Assembly (NCBI GenBank): GCA_024741835.1
Contig: JAENRP010000212.1
Span: forward strand, 1-64,000
Direction of reading: 5' to 3'
From: Diplocarpon mali
Taxonomy: Eukaryota; Ascomycota; Leotiomycetes; Helotiales; Drepanopezizaceae
DNA length: 64,000 nucleotides
Shown here: one piece after another, positions 36,746 through 47,554 of the stretch
How the letters are laid out: each line of letters opens with the position of its first letter
Position numbering within the stretch: the stretch's first letter is position 1
Translations under genes and position numbers: made by a program
The notes under the pieces: generated by a model
What the model was told of the DNA's origin: nothing
The model's input: only the letters and a program-made list of their open reading frames with translations
Databases searched by the model: none

Positions 36746-37541
36746 CTAACACAATATCACGATTTTCTCAGAAAACTCGTTATCCTTGCACGCCTCTTTC
36801 GCCCTGTTGCTATAGAATGGTGCTTCTTGTGACCGGAGGATCTCCTCCGTGAGGTACACAATAGCCGTGATGGTCTGTAAACTCGCAATCTCTTTGCGTT
36901 TCGCCATGAAGGGAGCGAAATATCGGAGCTGGTATTTGAGAAACCTCAGCCCATACTCTTCATGGCCAGAAGAGACGGTGCAGGGACGAACAAGGTTGGA
37001 GTTCCGCCGTAGATGATGCTTGTAAATTGAAAATGGCACTCTTCATTCGTTTTCGACTTTGGATACGAACCGGACCACAGTCCCAAGAGACCAAATAGCG
37101 GTTGCAGTATTCCCCGGCGTTTCCATGACGTTCCCATGATTACTTCTAGGCTTGTTCACCTAGGCGCCCTGGCTGGCGAACCTGCTTGGGCGTCCATGAA
37201 GTCTGGATAGGTGCCACCCAGATCACTAAGCTGGACATCAGAGAACCGGATCCCCCACGCTCTGTAGTTCACGAGGACAGTACCAAGTTTAGCCATTAGA
37301 GCATTGGAGCATTGGAGCATTGGCTTTAGTAGGAACCCAAGCTTCACGTTTACATACGTCTTGAGGCGTACTTCAGTTCTTGGTTCAGAGTCCGCTTCAT
37401 CAAGGCGTGTAGGAGGTGATCGTCGAGATACATCAAGACAATCGTTGGAGGATCGGACGGCTCCTCAATCTCGTCCATCGACGGCTGTGAGTAAGGAGTC
37501 CAACCTAGGAAGCGCATGAGGACATGCTGTCCATTTTCCAC
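36746..37541 (-). pseudogene. Decayed fungal protein kinase
   Basis: Three consecutive minus-strand segments in different frames match, in order, a fungal-type eukaryotic protein kinase. The first (37541-37350) has TIVLMYLDDHLLHALMKRTL then LKYASRR (hinge to helix E). The second (37347-37156) has TVLVNYRAWGIRFSDVQLSD then LGGTYP (subdomains VIb-VII). Near 37126-37069, ETPGNTATAIWSLGTVV corresponds to subdomain IX, where the usual DxW Asp is Ala. The third (37000-36746) has HEEYGLRFLKYQLRYF and IASLQTITAIVYL (C-lobe). The HRD catalytic loop is missing, stops and frameshifts separate the blocks, and no N-lobe with a glycine loop is visible. It is clearly non-functional. Identification is by pattern memory of this fungal kinase family. 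Confidence 0.65.
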
Positions 37542-38978
37542 TCGCGGATGCCCTTAGACGCTATTACCGACAACAGTTTCCCGGCCTGGTTACTACGCGG
37601 GAGTGAGTAGGGACTTGCACGTGTTGAGACATTAACCTTGTTGATCCTGTAAACTGAATATGTCTAATCAGACGACTTGGGATTATTTTCGTGACGATGT
37701 ACACTCCTATTCTGTCTCTCCAAGATCTTGTCCCGTCCAAGTCGAAAAGGAGAAGACATGAGGGGAAAGTCGCGTAGGTCGGAAAGCCTCGGTAAGCGTC
37801 TTGTAGTTGGGGCAACGGTTCGCGGGAGGGTAGTTACATCAGTCTCCAATACGATTATACGCGCAGGTTGAGCCAAGTCGCCACAACTTACAAGATGAAA
37901 GCCGTTGATTTTGCTCTTCTCGCTCTGACGCACATGTTTTATCGTTCCTCTCTCCTCTTCTCTCCGGCTCAGAGAGACACATCTGATGATTTTGCTCTGT
38001 CCATGTCTCGGTTGAATTCCGGTGGCCGGGCCTCGCTGGAAGTTCCCTCAGAAACTTGCTCGTATCTTTCGTCGGCTAGCTCTTTCGAGGAACACATCAA
38101 GTAAAGTACCTCGTTAATTACTATAGCCGCTAGATATAAAGACAATAATCAATACCATACGGACGAGATCCGACAATGACAAGCAAGCCTGGCCTCGGGT
38201 GCATCGATCATGAGATATTATGATAGCGCGCTTTCCGCTGTTGCGCCGGGTCGCGTCTGAGAAGAAACATTGGGAAGCGCGGAGGCTTCTGGCCATATGC
38301 TTACGTTACCTGTAGGTAGGTAGTATATCTGGTTAGGTAAGGAAGACTACGCTACTAACAATGCACGTGTACCGATCGAGCTGCACAGGAGCGTCTGGGC
38401 TGGCCTGCACAGAACAGAGAATCAAAGGTGAGTGGAGGAAGAAGTGCCCAACTCCAAGGGCCCTGCTGTGGGGTACACCTGGTGTTGATACATGACCGGA
38501 TTGGCTCTAGAGTTCGCAAAAAGACCTTCATATCATCCGGTTGACATATACAGTAGTAGTATATCCCACCCAAATAAGCTCAAGCTTGACCTCCTCACCC
38601 CGCCTCAGCCCACTTCACCTGACTTCACCATTTCTTCACCTCTCCTCTCCTCTCCTCTCCTCTCACCTCTTCTCACTCTTCTGCCCTCTCAGCTCCTCAC
38701 CTTGTTTTTGCCTTGGACCGTCTGCCCTTTTGCCTTTGCGACCTGATCATATCACCTGCAAGCATCGTCACTCACCTTCTCTCTCTCAATACTATCCTCG
38801 TCCCCACCAGATCGGATGCCGCGCTGCGTGACCTCCGTTCACTGACTCGCTCGCATGTTTGTATGGCTGAGGGGAGGACGAGAAACACCACCCATTTAAA
38901 TTCTGAGACGAGAGACGAGAGACCCTCCTCCCGCCACGCCGGCTCCTTCACTTCTCTTCCCCCCCCCTGAGGAGGCTC
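37542..38978. other. Intergenic and 5' region of the FHA-RING gene
   Basis: No gene recognised. CT-rich and TC-repeat patches (38630-38700) lie a few hundred bases before the FHA-RING start, as is common in fungal promoters and 5' leaders. Confidence 0.5.
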
Positions 38979-41287
38979 ATGGGCAGTGGGCACAGATCAG
39001 ATCAAAACTCACCTCAGACCCCGACCCGAACCGTTCCAACCTCAACCCAACAATTAGTCCAGCCCAGCCCAGTCCAGTCCAGAGAAGTTGGCGACATGTA
39101 TTCCGCCATCCCCAGCTCACCGCAGTGGAATCAAGGGCCGCTGCCAGCCCTCGAGAGGATCGTCTCGGCATCTTCTCACCCCCCTGCCGCTCCAACTTCT
39201 CCCACGCGTACGGGCCGGTTGAGGGGCTTGAGCTACCTGAGAAGTTATACACAGAATCACATCCTGTCGCGCGACAGTCACAACAACAACAACAATCACC
39301 TCCACAATCACGCTCAGAACTCCTCCATCGGCGCTAGTACGAATGTCGACACCATCTCCAACACATCCAACCCTCAGCAGCGGCCGTCGACGCTGAATCG
39401 AGCAACGAGCTATCCGTCACCGACGTCGAGAACCGCGGGACCCTCCCCTGCTGCTGCACCATCGAGAGCCGCACCTCAACAGGCTGCTGCTGACTCTGCT
39501 AATCTACAAACACTCACTGCGCAACGATCGACACCCGAGGTACCGTCTGCGCGGTCCAGCAATCAAGACAGCCTGGGAAACACAAGTGGCTGGCTCCCGA
39601 CCGTTGGAGGCTACTCTGCCGTGTCGCGCATCGCCTCGGAGCCGCAGTCGACGGCCACCGGCTCGTCGTCTGCTGTGCTGTCAGGAAGCGTCCCATCTGA
39701 CGTGACTTCGGATCTTACGGCCTCCATGGCCCGCACACGTTCTGCCACGACTCCAGGAGTGGCGGCTGACATACCATTCGTTGAGGGAGGAGCGCCACAG
39801 CCGGAATCTCGCGCGGAGCCCACGATGACAAATGGAAGTGGAGGAGGCATGGCATACCAGCTACCATCAATACGTTTCTCCGCGCACCAGGATCCTAGAG
39901 CCCAACGGCCGTCACTGGTCTTCCCTTCCACGTCCCGCATACTGCCTACTGGAAGAGAGACGATCAAAGTAGGGCGATACTCGGAACGCGACCTCCAGCC
40001 ATCACATGCTTCGAATATACCTTCGTCTGCTCCAGTCGGGTTCAAGTCGAAAGTGGTCAGTAGGAGACACTGTGAATTCTGGTGCTCGGGAGGGCGTTGG
40101 TTCATCAAGGACGTCAAGAGTTCATCTGGTACATTTCTCAACCACATTCGGCTCAGTTCGCCAGGGACTGAGTCGAGGCCATTCCCAGTAAACGATGGAG
40201 ATATAGTGCAGCTAGGCATTGATTTTAAAGGAGGGGAGGAGATGATCTTCAGATGTGTGAAAATCAGAATAGAGCTGAACAAAGGCTGGCAGCATGGACC
40301 CAGTAGCTTCAAGTAAGTTTCGACCTGCTTGCTCGTTGCCATGGACTGACAATGCGACAGCGTGCAATCACACAAACGCCTGCGGGAGCTAAGCAATCTG
40401 TCGAAATCATCTGCCAGTGGCACATCTCAAGACTGCTCAATATGTCTCGGGCCTATTGCGGTGAGTTTCGACTTGTGATTGTTTGTCTCGAGCATCTGCT
40501 AATACAACATCCTCAGCCTTGCCAGTCATTATTCGTTGCTCCTTGCTCCCACACTTGGCATTATAAATGCATCCGAGTTATTATAAATGGCCCCCATTGG
40601 CCTCACTTCATCTGTCCAAATTGCAGAACCGTAGCAGATTTGGAGGCCGAGCTAGATGACCCATACGCCAATGGTGACTGGGAGGAACTAGATGACGATT
40701 CACCCCCCGAGGTTCAGCCAGCAACCGAAACGGCTCCTGCTGTACAGAAGCCTTCCAGCCCACAGGACAGGCAGGCCATGCCATCCGAGGGCACAGGAGT
40801 TCTAGTTGACCCTGAAGATCCCTCAGAGCCAGACCACAGTTCCATTGATCTCCCCGAAGGTAGCGATGATTCCGGCATCGACCAAGGCATCGACCGCGTT
40901 GCAACCGAGATGAGCTATCTCAATGTCGACGAAGCCCCCTCCCCACCGGGCTCACACGCCGGTGAAGACACACATGCCAACGCCGAACACGTATCCAACG
41001 CCACCTCCCCCCCTGTCAATATCGTCCGGAAAGCTGTCGGCAGCAAGTCTTCTCACCTGGGACAGCAACCCCACCTGGAACACCGCTCAACCCGTACCCC
41101 AAGTCCCAACGGCCTTTCAGAGCAAGCCCCTGGCACCGAGGGCCCGATGACGCCTATGAACGACATTGGCCCATTCGTACTCGATGGAAGCGCCGGGCGA
41201 TCTTCGGATGGGAGGTCGGCGGCCCTGGCGCCCTTGAACTTGAACAATGCTGCGAACACCCCGTTGCCGACTTCACATCCGGCGTGA
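38979..41287 (+). CDS. DMA1: Dma1/CHFR-type FHA-RING E3 ubiquitin ligase
   Basis: Exons 38979-40312, 40361-40460 and 40517-41287 give 734 residues. Residues 1-290 are Ser/Thr/Pro-rich and disordered, with an Asn run. The FHA domain follows: IKVGRYSERD, KSKVVSRRHCEFW, KDVKSSSGTFLN, NDGDIVQLG. The RING finger begins in exon 2 (CSICLGPIA) and ends in exon 3 (CSHTWHYKCI ... CPNC), so an intron splits it after the first Cys pair. The C-terminal 220 residues are acidic and Ser/Pro-rich. Yeast Dma1/2 and human CHFR/RNF8 combine FHA and RING domains to ubiquitinate phospho-partners in spindle-position and septin checkpoints; the same role is inferred. The start is the first ATG of the frame, with a second at 39095. 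It is convergent with Vps16. Confidence 0.93.
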
Positions 41288-42298
41288 GCTCCGCCGCAAG
41301 ATTCGTACTTGACTGAACTGGGGAGACTATGCCGGGCGAGATTTGTATATTTGGCATATGCATTTAGCGGCGGGGCGCCTTTGTTTGATACAGAAGCTCA
41401 TGAACCTGTTTCTTTTCCTCTATCTGTCTTTCATTTCCGTTCCTTTCCTGTTTCTAATTTCCCCTTCTCTTCCTTCCCGAGACGAGGGGAGAGGAGATGC
41501 CCGTGTACAATAAAGAAAGAACATAATAGTCGCGGTCGAGAGGTGGTTTACATATGGAGGCCAGATAATCGGGGCTCGAGACTGCGGCCGGCGGGAGACC
41601 ACGAAGGCGTTCGGGAACTCGGATGGTAGTATTTCGCGCAGGTTGGAGAGAGGGGGTTTACAGGCCTGGCTTGGGGGGTTCGTTTTCTTTTTTTTTTTTT
41701 TTTTGCTCGTATGGAGAGGAGAGAGGGCAGTGGGAGCGAGACGATCGCGCAAGGGTGACGAGGAGTGAGGGCAGGACAAGACAGGAAAGTGTGATCTTGA
41801 TTGTCGTGGCCCGTGAGAGAGATTGTGTAATGAGCATATTGTTTGTGTTGAGACTCCCTTGCTTGCCTGCTTTATTGGCTCGAGTAGTTCATGTGATTCG
41901 GGTAAGGTGTGCGCGTTGCGAGGCGTGAGGTTTTCCGAGTGGGACGTCCTGTGTGTCCTGCGACGTGCTGCGCTTAGCTGCGAGGTGAGCTGAACTGAGC
42001 GGAGCCGAAATGCGAGGGGACACGCCGTGATAGGACGTTGCATGATGGATGACGAGAACCAGAGAGTGAACCTGTCCTCCAGCAAGTCAAGCTGTTCTCT
42101 CGTTGCTGGTGTGTATCGTGGATACGGAGCTAGTAGAGGGATGCTTCCATCGTGAGACCGAGAAGTAAACATGTAGAAATAGACACGGTATCTACCCATC
42201 TGCCTTGTCCCGGAAGACTACCCTCCCCTCCACGCTGCCCTCTCCCGCACTCCCTCGCCTACTCAGCGCGTCTGATAAGTCCCCTCTCGCTCCTCCAC
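41288..42298. other. Convergent 3' intergenic region
   Basis: About 1 kb between the FHA-RING and Vps16 stop codons. A T-run of about 16 bases lies near 41688-41703, in GA-rich surroundings. No gene is recognised. Confidence 0.5.
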
Positions 42299-45200
42299 TC
42301 ACCGCTTCTTCAACAACGGGCCTCCGATCCCCTCAATCTGCCTGCCCTCCGCGGTCCCCGCGCCCGCCTCGCTAAGCAGCCGCTCCAGACTCTCCACGTC
42401 CTTGAGGCGCACAGCCTCCTCCGCGGCTTTGACGCGCATGCCGCACTTCTCGTACATAGCTATGGCGGCGCCGGCGTCGAGAGACGGTGCCGCCTTGGGG
42501 ATGAAGATGCTGGCGAGCTTTGGGTTACCGGATTGCAGGATTAGGGCGTAGAATGGCTAGGGGCGGTGTCAGGATGAGTTTGGATCACACTGAGGGCTTC
42601 TGAGGAGGGAGGAGGGAGAGGTAGGCGAAGGAAAGGAAAGAAAGAGGATGGAGAGAGACGCACCTCCCATCCTATAGGGGAGCGTCGGGTCTTAGACCAC
42701 TCCTCTAGTTCGTTCCAGTCACGCTTTGAGACGAGGGCTCGGAGTCTGCAGTTGTCGGTATCATATCTTGGATAATGCCGGGAGGACCAAGAGCACATAC
42801 CTAAGCCACGTCGCTGTCTTCTCCGGCACCTTGAACTCGCTCTGGACCTTCTTCGCTCTCCCCGCATAGCCCAGCCTAATCAGCTTAAAGACCGTCTCGT
42901 TGACACTAAGCCCAGTAAAACTCTCCGTTAGGTCCCGATCAAAAGCCTCCTGCATCCTCAGCAGCGCGCTCGCTTCTTGCAGAGCCTTCAGCTCGAGTGA
43001 TGTGTCCTTGGAATCGGACAGGAGTTTGGCCGCGAGAGCTAGCTTGTCGACGGCTGTTTGGGTGTCGGGCTGCTTGAGCGCTTCGCGTACGAAGACGTTG
43101 GCGCCGTCGACCCTTCGGTCGTCTTGGTAATACAAGTCCTTCAAGAGCTCAGCGTCGTCGGCTTGCGCCGAAGATTCGATGAGAGCGGTTGCTACAGGGC
43201 GAGAGTTGATCATGCGGAAGAAGGAAGCGAGAGGTAGTTTCTTCTTGAGATGCAGCAGCACGAAGAACACCAAGTCAGAGTCCCCGCTCTCAATTGCTTT
43301 GTCGAGGGCGATCTCATCTTCCTCCATGCTGAGCAGGAGCGGTACTTGTTTGCCTGCACGCGGCTCATGATTGAGCAGTTCGGTGGCAAGACGCCCGCGC
43401 CCTTCATCGTAGGCGGCGCGCGCAATCTCTTCAAATGAGATGCCTCTTTTACCAGCTAGCTTACCGACGATGAGACGACAGATCGTCTCCTCGTCCTCGG
43501 AGCCGACGCGCACTTTTTGCGAAGCCCAGTGTACGTAGATCCTATCCGTGGGTAGACGCAGATAAGAGGAAATGCGTAGCGCGAGCAGATACTCCCTACG
43601 GTTTATGAGGCGCTGGATGAGCTTTTCGGGGGTTAGACGGAGGAATTGCTCGTAGGTCAGGGGAAGTCCAATTTCATAGTATCGAACAGCGTTTAGCACG
43701 CGAAGCGTCTCACACATGTCGACGAAATCGTCGCTGTTGTAGATGTCGAGTACAGATTTGCCAAATGAGGCTGCCCTTAGAAGCTGCTTCTGCCAATGTA
43801 TGCTGAACTCATAACCGGCCGCTTTGACCTGGGGCTATCAGCAAGGGTGCTGGAACTGGGGGAGGGAGACGTACACATGTGTCTACCGCTTCGACTAGAT
43901 TAGGCCGGATAAGCTGGATGTTATCATCTGCCTTTGGGGACTGGTTTTCGAGCTGTTCGACCGCATCAAGAAGAATGGAAGCTGCGGACTCGGTGCCGAA
44001 GCGGAAGACTTCGTCTGTTACTTCAGGCACCTTCTGCAAGAAGTCACAAACATCGTTCGTGATGAGACGGACTCCATCGTGGTCTATAGAGTTTAGCGAT
44101 ATTCAAACCAAAGCTTGTCTGGCACCTACCTGCGATCAAATGGACTCTTCCATCATAAAAATACTTTGCAGCAGCGTTGCTAGGTCCAATGATATGAACT
44201 TCATCCTCCCAAGCGATTACCACAGCATCATTGCCACACCACTGAACATCTTTTGGTGGGATCCTAGATTTCGAGTCGTATTCGCTCAGTCTGTTTTGAA
44301 AATCTATCGTAATGACAAATGCTTTCCCAGATTCGGTGTACAGGGCAGCAAATCTTCCATTTGGAGAGACACTGATATTGGTAAATGGCCCGATATCGAG
44401 CATTCGGTCTTCGGCTTCGGTTGCATCAACCACATAGATGGTTTGGCCTATGCTCAATAAAACCTCAACCGATCGAGAAAGTGTGTACGCGGGAGCAATG
44501 AGTGTCCAAGAATGAACATCTCCTTCTGGAGGCGTGGCAAGCAATCTTGGGCGAGGCTCGTCGTAACGTGAGACGGATATGAGATAATTGTTCGAAAGCA
44601 GAGCAACGAAGCCAGATCCATAGAATCTGTTCTCATATCAGTGAAGCTCCCGCAAGCTAAAACCAGAATACGAGCCTGCAAGCTGATACGCCATATTCTT
44701 CAGCGCCATGCCCGAGAGAGAACTGTGCAAAGTCTCCTTGGATATCATAGCATCTCACATTACCATCGGCCGTGATAACAATGAGTTTCTCTTCTTCCGA
44801 CCATCCTAGACCTTTGATGGACCCCTTGTCCCAGTTGATGCTTCGAATCAGCTTACCAGCACAACTGTACAGGTCGATACTGGACTTGGAAGCCTGGGTA
44901 CCTCTGAGTGCGTGGAGCTTATTCTCATCTCGATGCAGGGCTGTATTCATTAGCAAAGATGAACTAGATATTTGGAGAATAGAACAGCCAAGGAGATCGA
45001 TATATTTATAATCACGTGACAGATGCAGCTCGAAAAGAGAGGCCGCCCCTCGTCAAGTCTGTTAAGATCCAAGAGTTAAAAGCAAGCTGGTAGACCTCCG
45101 GCCCAGCGTACAAGAGATTGCCCCAAAATCCTGTGCTTTTGTAGAAAGTAAAGGGCCGGTTGGCCGTTATGGCCATCTCGTGAAACTCGTTCCATCACAT

Positions 45201-45406
45201 AGCGTCGAAAGAAAGAAAACGCAGGAGATCAGTTCGCGCCAGAAACAAAAGCGAAATAGCGACATACCGATAGCACCTCCATACGAGCATCCTGTGACAA
45301 TATAGTTCTCTAGTTCCAGGTCTTGGTCGAAGATAGCGGTATAAAGTTGTATCTTCCGATAGAACCTGTCCCCCACCTTCTCCCATTCCGCAGTCGGATT
45401 CGCCAT
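42299..45406 (-). CDS. VPS16: Vps16, HOPS/CORVET tethering complex subunit
   Basis: Exons 45406-45268, 44940-44676, 44626-44130, 44083-43875, 43828-42801, 42745-42664 and 42556-42299 give 2478 nt, 825 residues, the normal family length. The N-terminus EWEKVGDRFYRK and the beta-propeller (KLIRSINWDKGSIKGLGWSE, then ITADGNVRCYDIQGDF) are followed by the helical solenoid (YYEIGLPLTYEQFLRLTPEK, LSMEEDEIALDKAIESGDSD). Vps16 is a core subunit needed for Rab7- and Rab5-dependent fusion at vacuole and endosome. Intron 2 (44627-44675) needs a GC donor (AG|GCTCGT) to keep the frame and restore SACRFYGSGF. Intron 1 is unusually long (327 nt) and holds a CACGTG plus TATAAATA. The gene is divergent from the neighbour starting at 45695. 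Confidence 0.94.
45013..45018. promoter_or_regulatory. CACGTG and TATAAATA inside Vps16 intron 1
   Basis: Read on the minus strand, TCACGTGATTATAAATATAT lies about 70 bp before exon 2 of VPS16, inside the 327-nt first intron. It has the look of a promoter element, which is unexpected in an intron. Confidence 0.3.
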
Positions 45407-45694
45407 GGTCAATTGGGATTTTTTACCTCATGCCGCAACAGAAGGGTTTAGAGATGCAGAGGAGGTTGAGGATGACTGGTCGCGCTTGAGTATAAAGGTA
45501 TGAATGCTGCATCTGGGCAAATAAGGTGTGGCCAAAGCTTTTGCGTTGTATACTAGTGTATACTAGTGTAGAACATGAACTTACTATATCGACAACACCC
45601 TTCGACGACGAAATTCCAGCTGGATGATTTTCTAACCAAGAAACTGCCTGAATCTTGGAATGGATATGGGGCAGCGCGTTCCACCCTTGCCCTG
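45407..45694. promoter_or_regulatory. Short bidirectional promoter between VPS16 and the MoxR-like gene
   Basis: Only about 290 bp separate the two divergent start codons. It contains a tandem TATACTAGTG pair near 45548-45568. Confidence 0.4.
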
Positions 45695-46923
45695 ATGGCA
45701 AACGAAACGCTCATACAGAAGGTCCACGACTTGAGCGACCTGGAACTCGCAGCTGTGATTTGCCTGGTTGCGCAGGAGCATTGTATCCTTGATACAGAGC
45801 CAGACGCGATAGACGACTTGGTTCAAGAGCTGCAGTTGGTACAATTACTTCCCCGTTGCGCCGACCATTTTTGACAAGCCACAGGTAGCTTCAAAGGTCT
45901 TCGGCCTCTCCAATGCCGTCGTCGACTGCTACGAGCAGACCAGCCTCGACGACTTCGCCCACGCCATCCTCTCCATAGAACACAGTCCTACGCGATCAAC
46001 CTCGTCCTTGAGAACTCGGCAAGACTCCTACTTCCGCAACAAAACCGTCTTTGGAACCACCAACCGCTCTCCAGTCGCAGAGACTATCAACGACAACAGA
46101 AGGATCGCAAACGTTATCATAGCCAAGAACCTGGACGAGGCTCCGAAGCAGGTCCAACTCCAGGCCTTGGAGCTCATGCGTACGAAAAGAATATACACGC
46201 GAACGTCGGTCCAGAATGCGCCAAAGAGTTTCCTATTTATTGCATTGCTGGGTGGTGGAGAAGGGCCTAGGTTAACGAAGCACTTGAATGACTACATGTT
46301 TATTTCGCACTTCCATGACCCAGATGATGGATTCCCGAACTTGGAAGATATCTATGATGATACGGATTCGATATCTTCGGTGGTGAAGAAGAGTCCTCGT
46401 GAAGTGGAGGAGTCGTTGTGGCCAACGATATCAGCTAATGTTCGTGTCATTTGAATTCTGCTGCTATCGCTATTAGGTACTAATTAATCATTTTTCCAGG
46501 ATATTGAGCGCCTATCCAATCTGGCCGATAGTGCTACTGTCAGTGTAGAATTAAAGCGCTATCAATTAGACATAATATCCTACTTGCGGGTTCATCGCGC
46601 GGTCGCAAGCGGGATCTCCCCGGTGGCCTCCCAACACCTCGAAAAGCTCACGAAGTGCGTATAGCATCCTCTTGTCCGACGCAGCTAACGGAAACAGGTG
46701 CCTAGCTCCTCTTCACGGTCTTACATATGCAACGCCGTCCCTCATTGCCCTCGCTACCAGGAAGGTTTATCCTCACCGAATACATATTGTCAGGCCTGAG
46801 AATGAACGTAGTGTGCAATGGGGCAGTGATCTCGATGCGGTATCGGCGTTGCTGGAGGGTATCGGACCAGAGGATGTGATTGAGGATATTTTGGGTATTG
46901 CTGGGCCAGAGGCACCTCTTTAA
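45695..46923 (+). CDS. MoxR/Mg-chelatase-like AAA-type protein, fungal
   Basis: Exons 45695-45838, 45885-46439, 46500-46654 and 46698-46923 give 359 residues. The N-terminus LIQKVHDLSDLELAAVICLV precedes QEHCIL. The central region has a Walker-B-like strand ANVIIAKNLDEA, then QVQLQALELMRTKRI and APKSFLFIALLGGGEGPRL, as in the AAA lid region of MoxR/magnesium-chelatase-related proteins. The C-terminal part has APLHGLTYATPSLIALATRK. I see no Walker A (GxxGxGK[ST]), so it may not bind ATP in the normal way. Fungi make no chlorophyll, and the role of these relatives is not known to me. The start is set at the ATG before ANETL by likeness to family N-termini; an upstream in-frame ATG at 45575 would add 40 residues. 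All joins keep the frame. Confidence 0.7.
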
Positions 46924-47554
46924 TTTTTGATATCCTTATGACTACGAAAGCCGCTCGTTACAGTTAAATATGATTGCGGAATCTTAGAAACATCAAGCCC
47001 CTCTTTGTGACCTTTCCTAGGGAAGAAGTGTCGTGTCTAGATACTTGTGATATGGGATAGGTTGGCAAGGATAATTAGCCGTATATAAAATCCCAAGCCA
47101 TCATGTCCAAAGCATTAAATCTCCACGCACGTTTACCCTCTTGCCCCTCTTCAATGGTTGAGCCGTGGCCACGGGATAGCTCAAAGAGCCAAGATCTGAG
47201 CGCTTTCGCAACTCAACTCGCTGTAGTACGAGCCGTACAATCTAGAAATTCCCTTCATCAATCTACCTGGAGACCAATACGAATAGCATGGGCTAAAACC
47301 GCGAGGTTCCGCCAAGCCCGGAACGGCGGAATGTGAAGTTGCGACAAGAGCAAGGAATTTTAGCTTGGAAATGGCACTAACACCCGCATAACAACCTGTA
47401 CGACATCAACCCGCTCATCGGATTCCGTCTCTAGGAGCGAAACTTACCGATACTGGCGGGAAAAGAATCTTGTAGATTTTGTCAAAATCATTGGCATCTG
47501 TACGTACCCTATCAAAACAATCCCTACTAACGCCAGCCATAATCACACCATTCC
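46924..47554. other. Convergent 3' intergenic region
   Basis: About 630 bp; nothing recognised beyond presumed 3' ends. A 77-codon frame at 47103-47336 has no recognisable sequence. Confidence 0.5.

Noticed and set aside
39611..40423. A 270-codon minus-strand frame
   Set aside because: Antisense to the FHA-coding exon, whose motifs are unambiguous on the plus strand.
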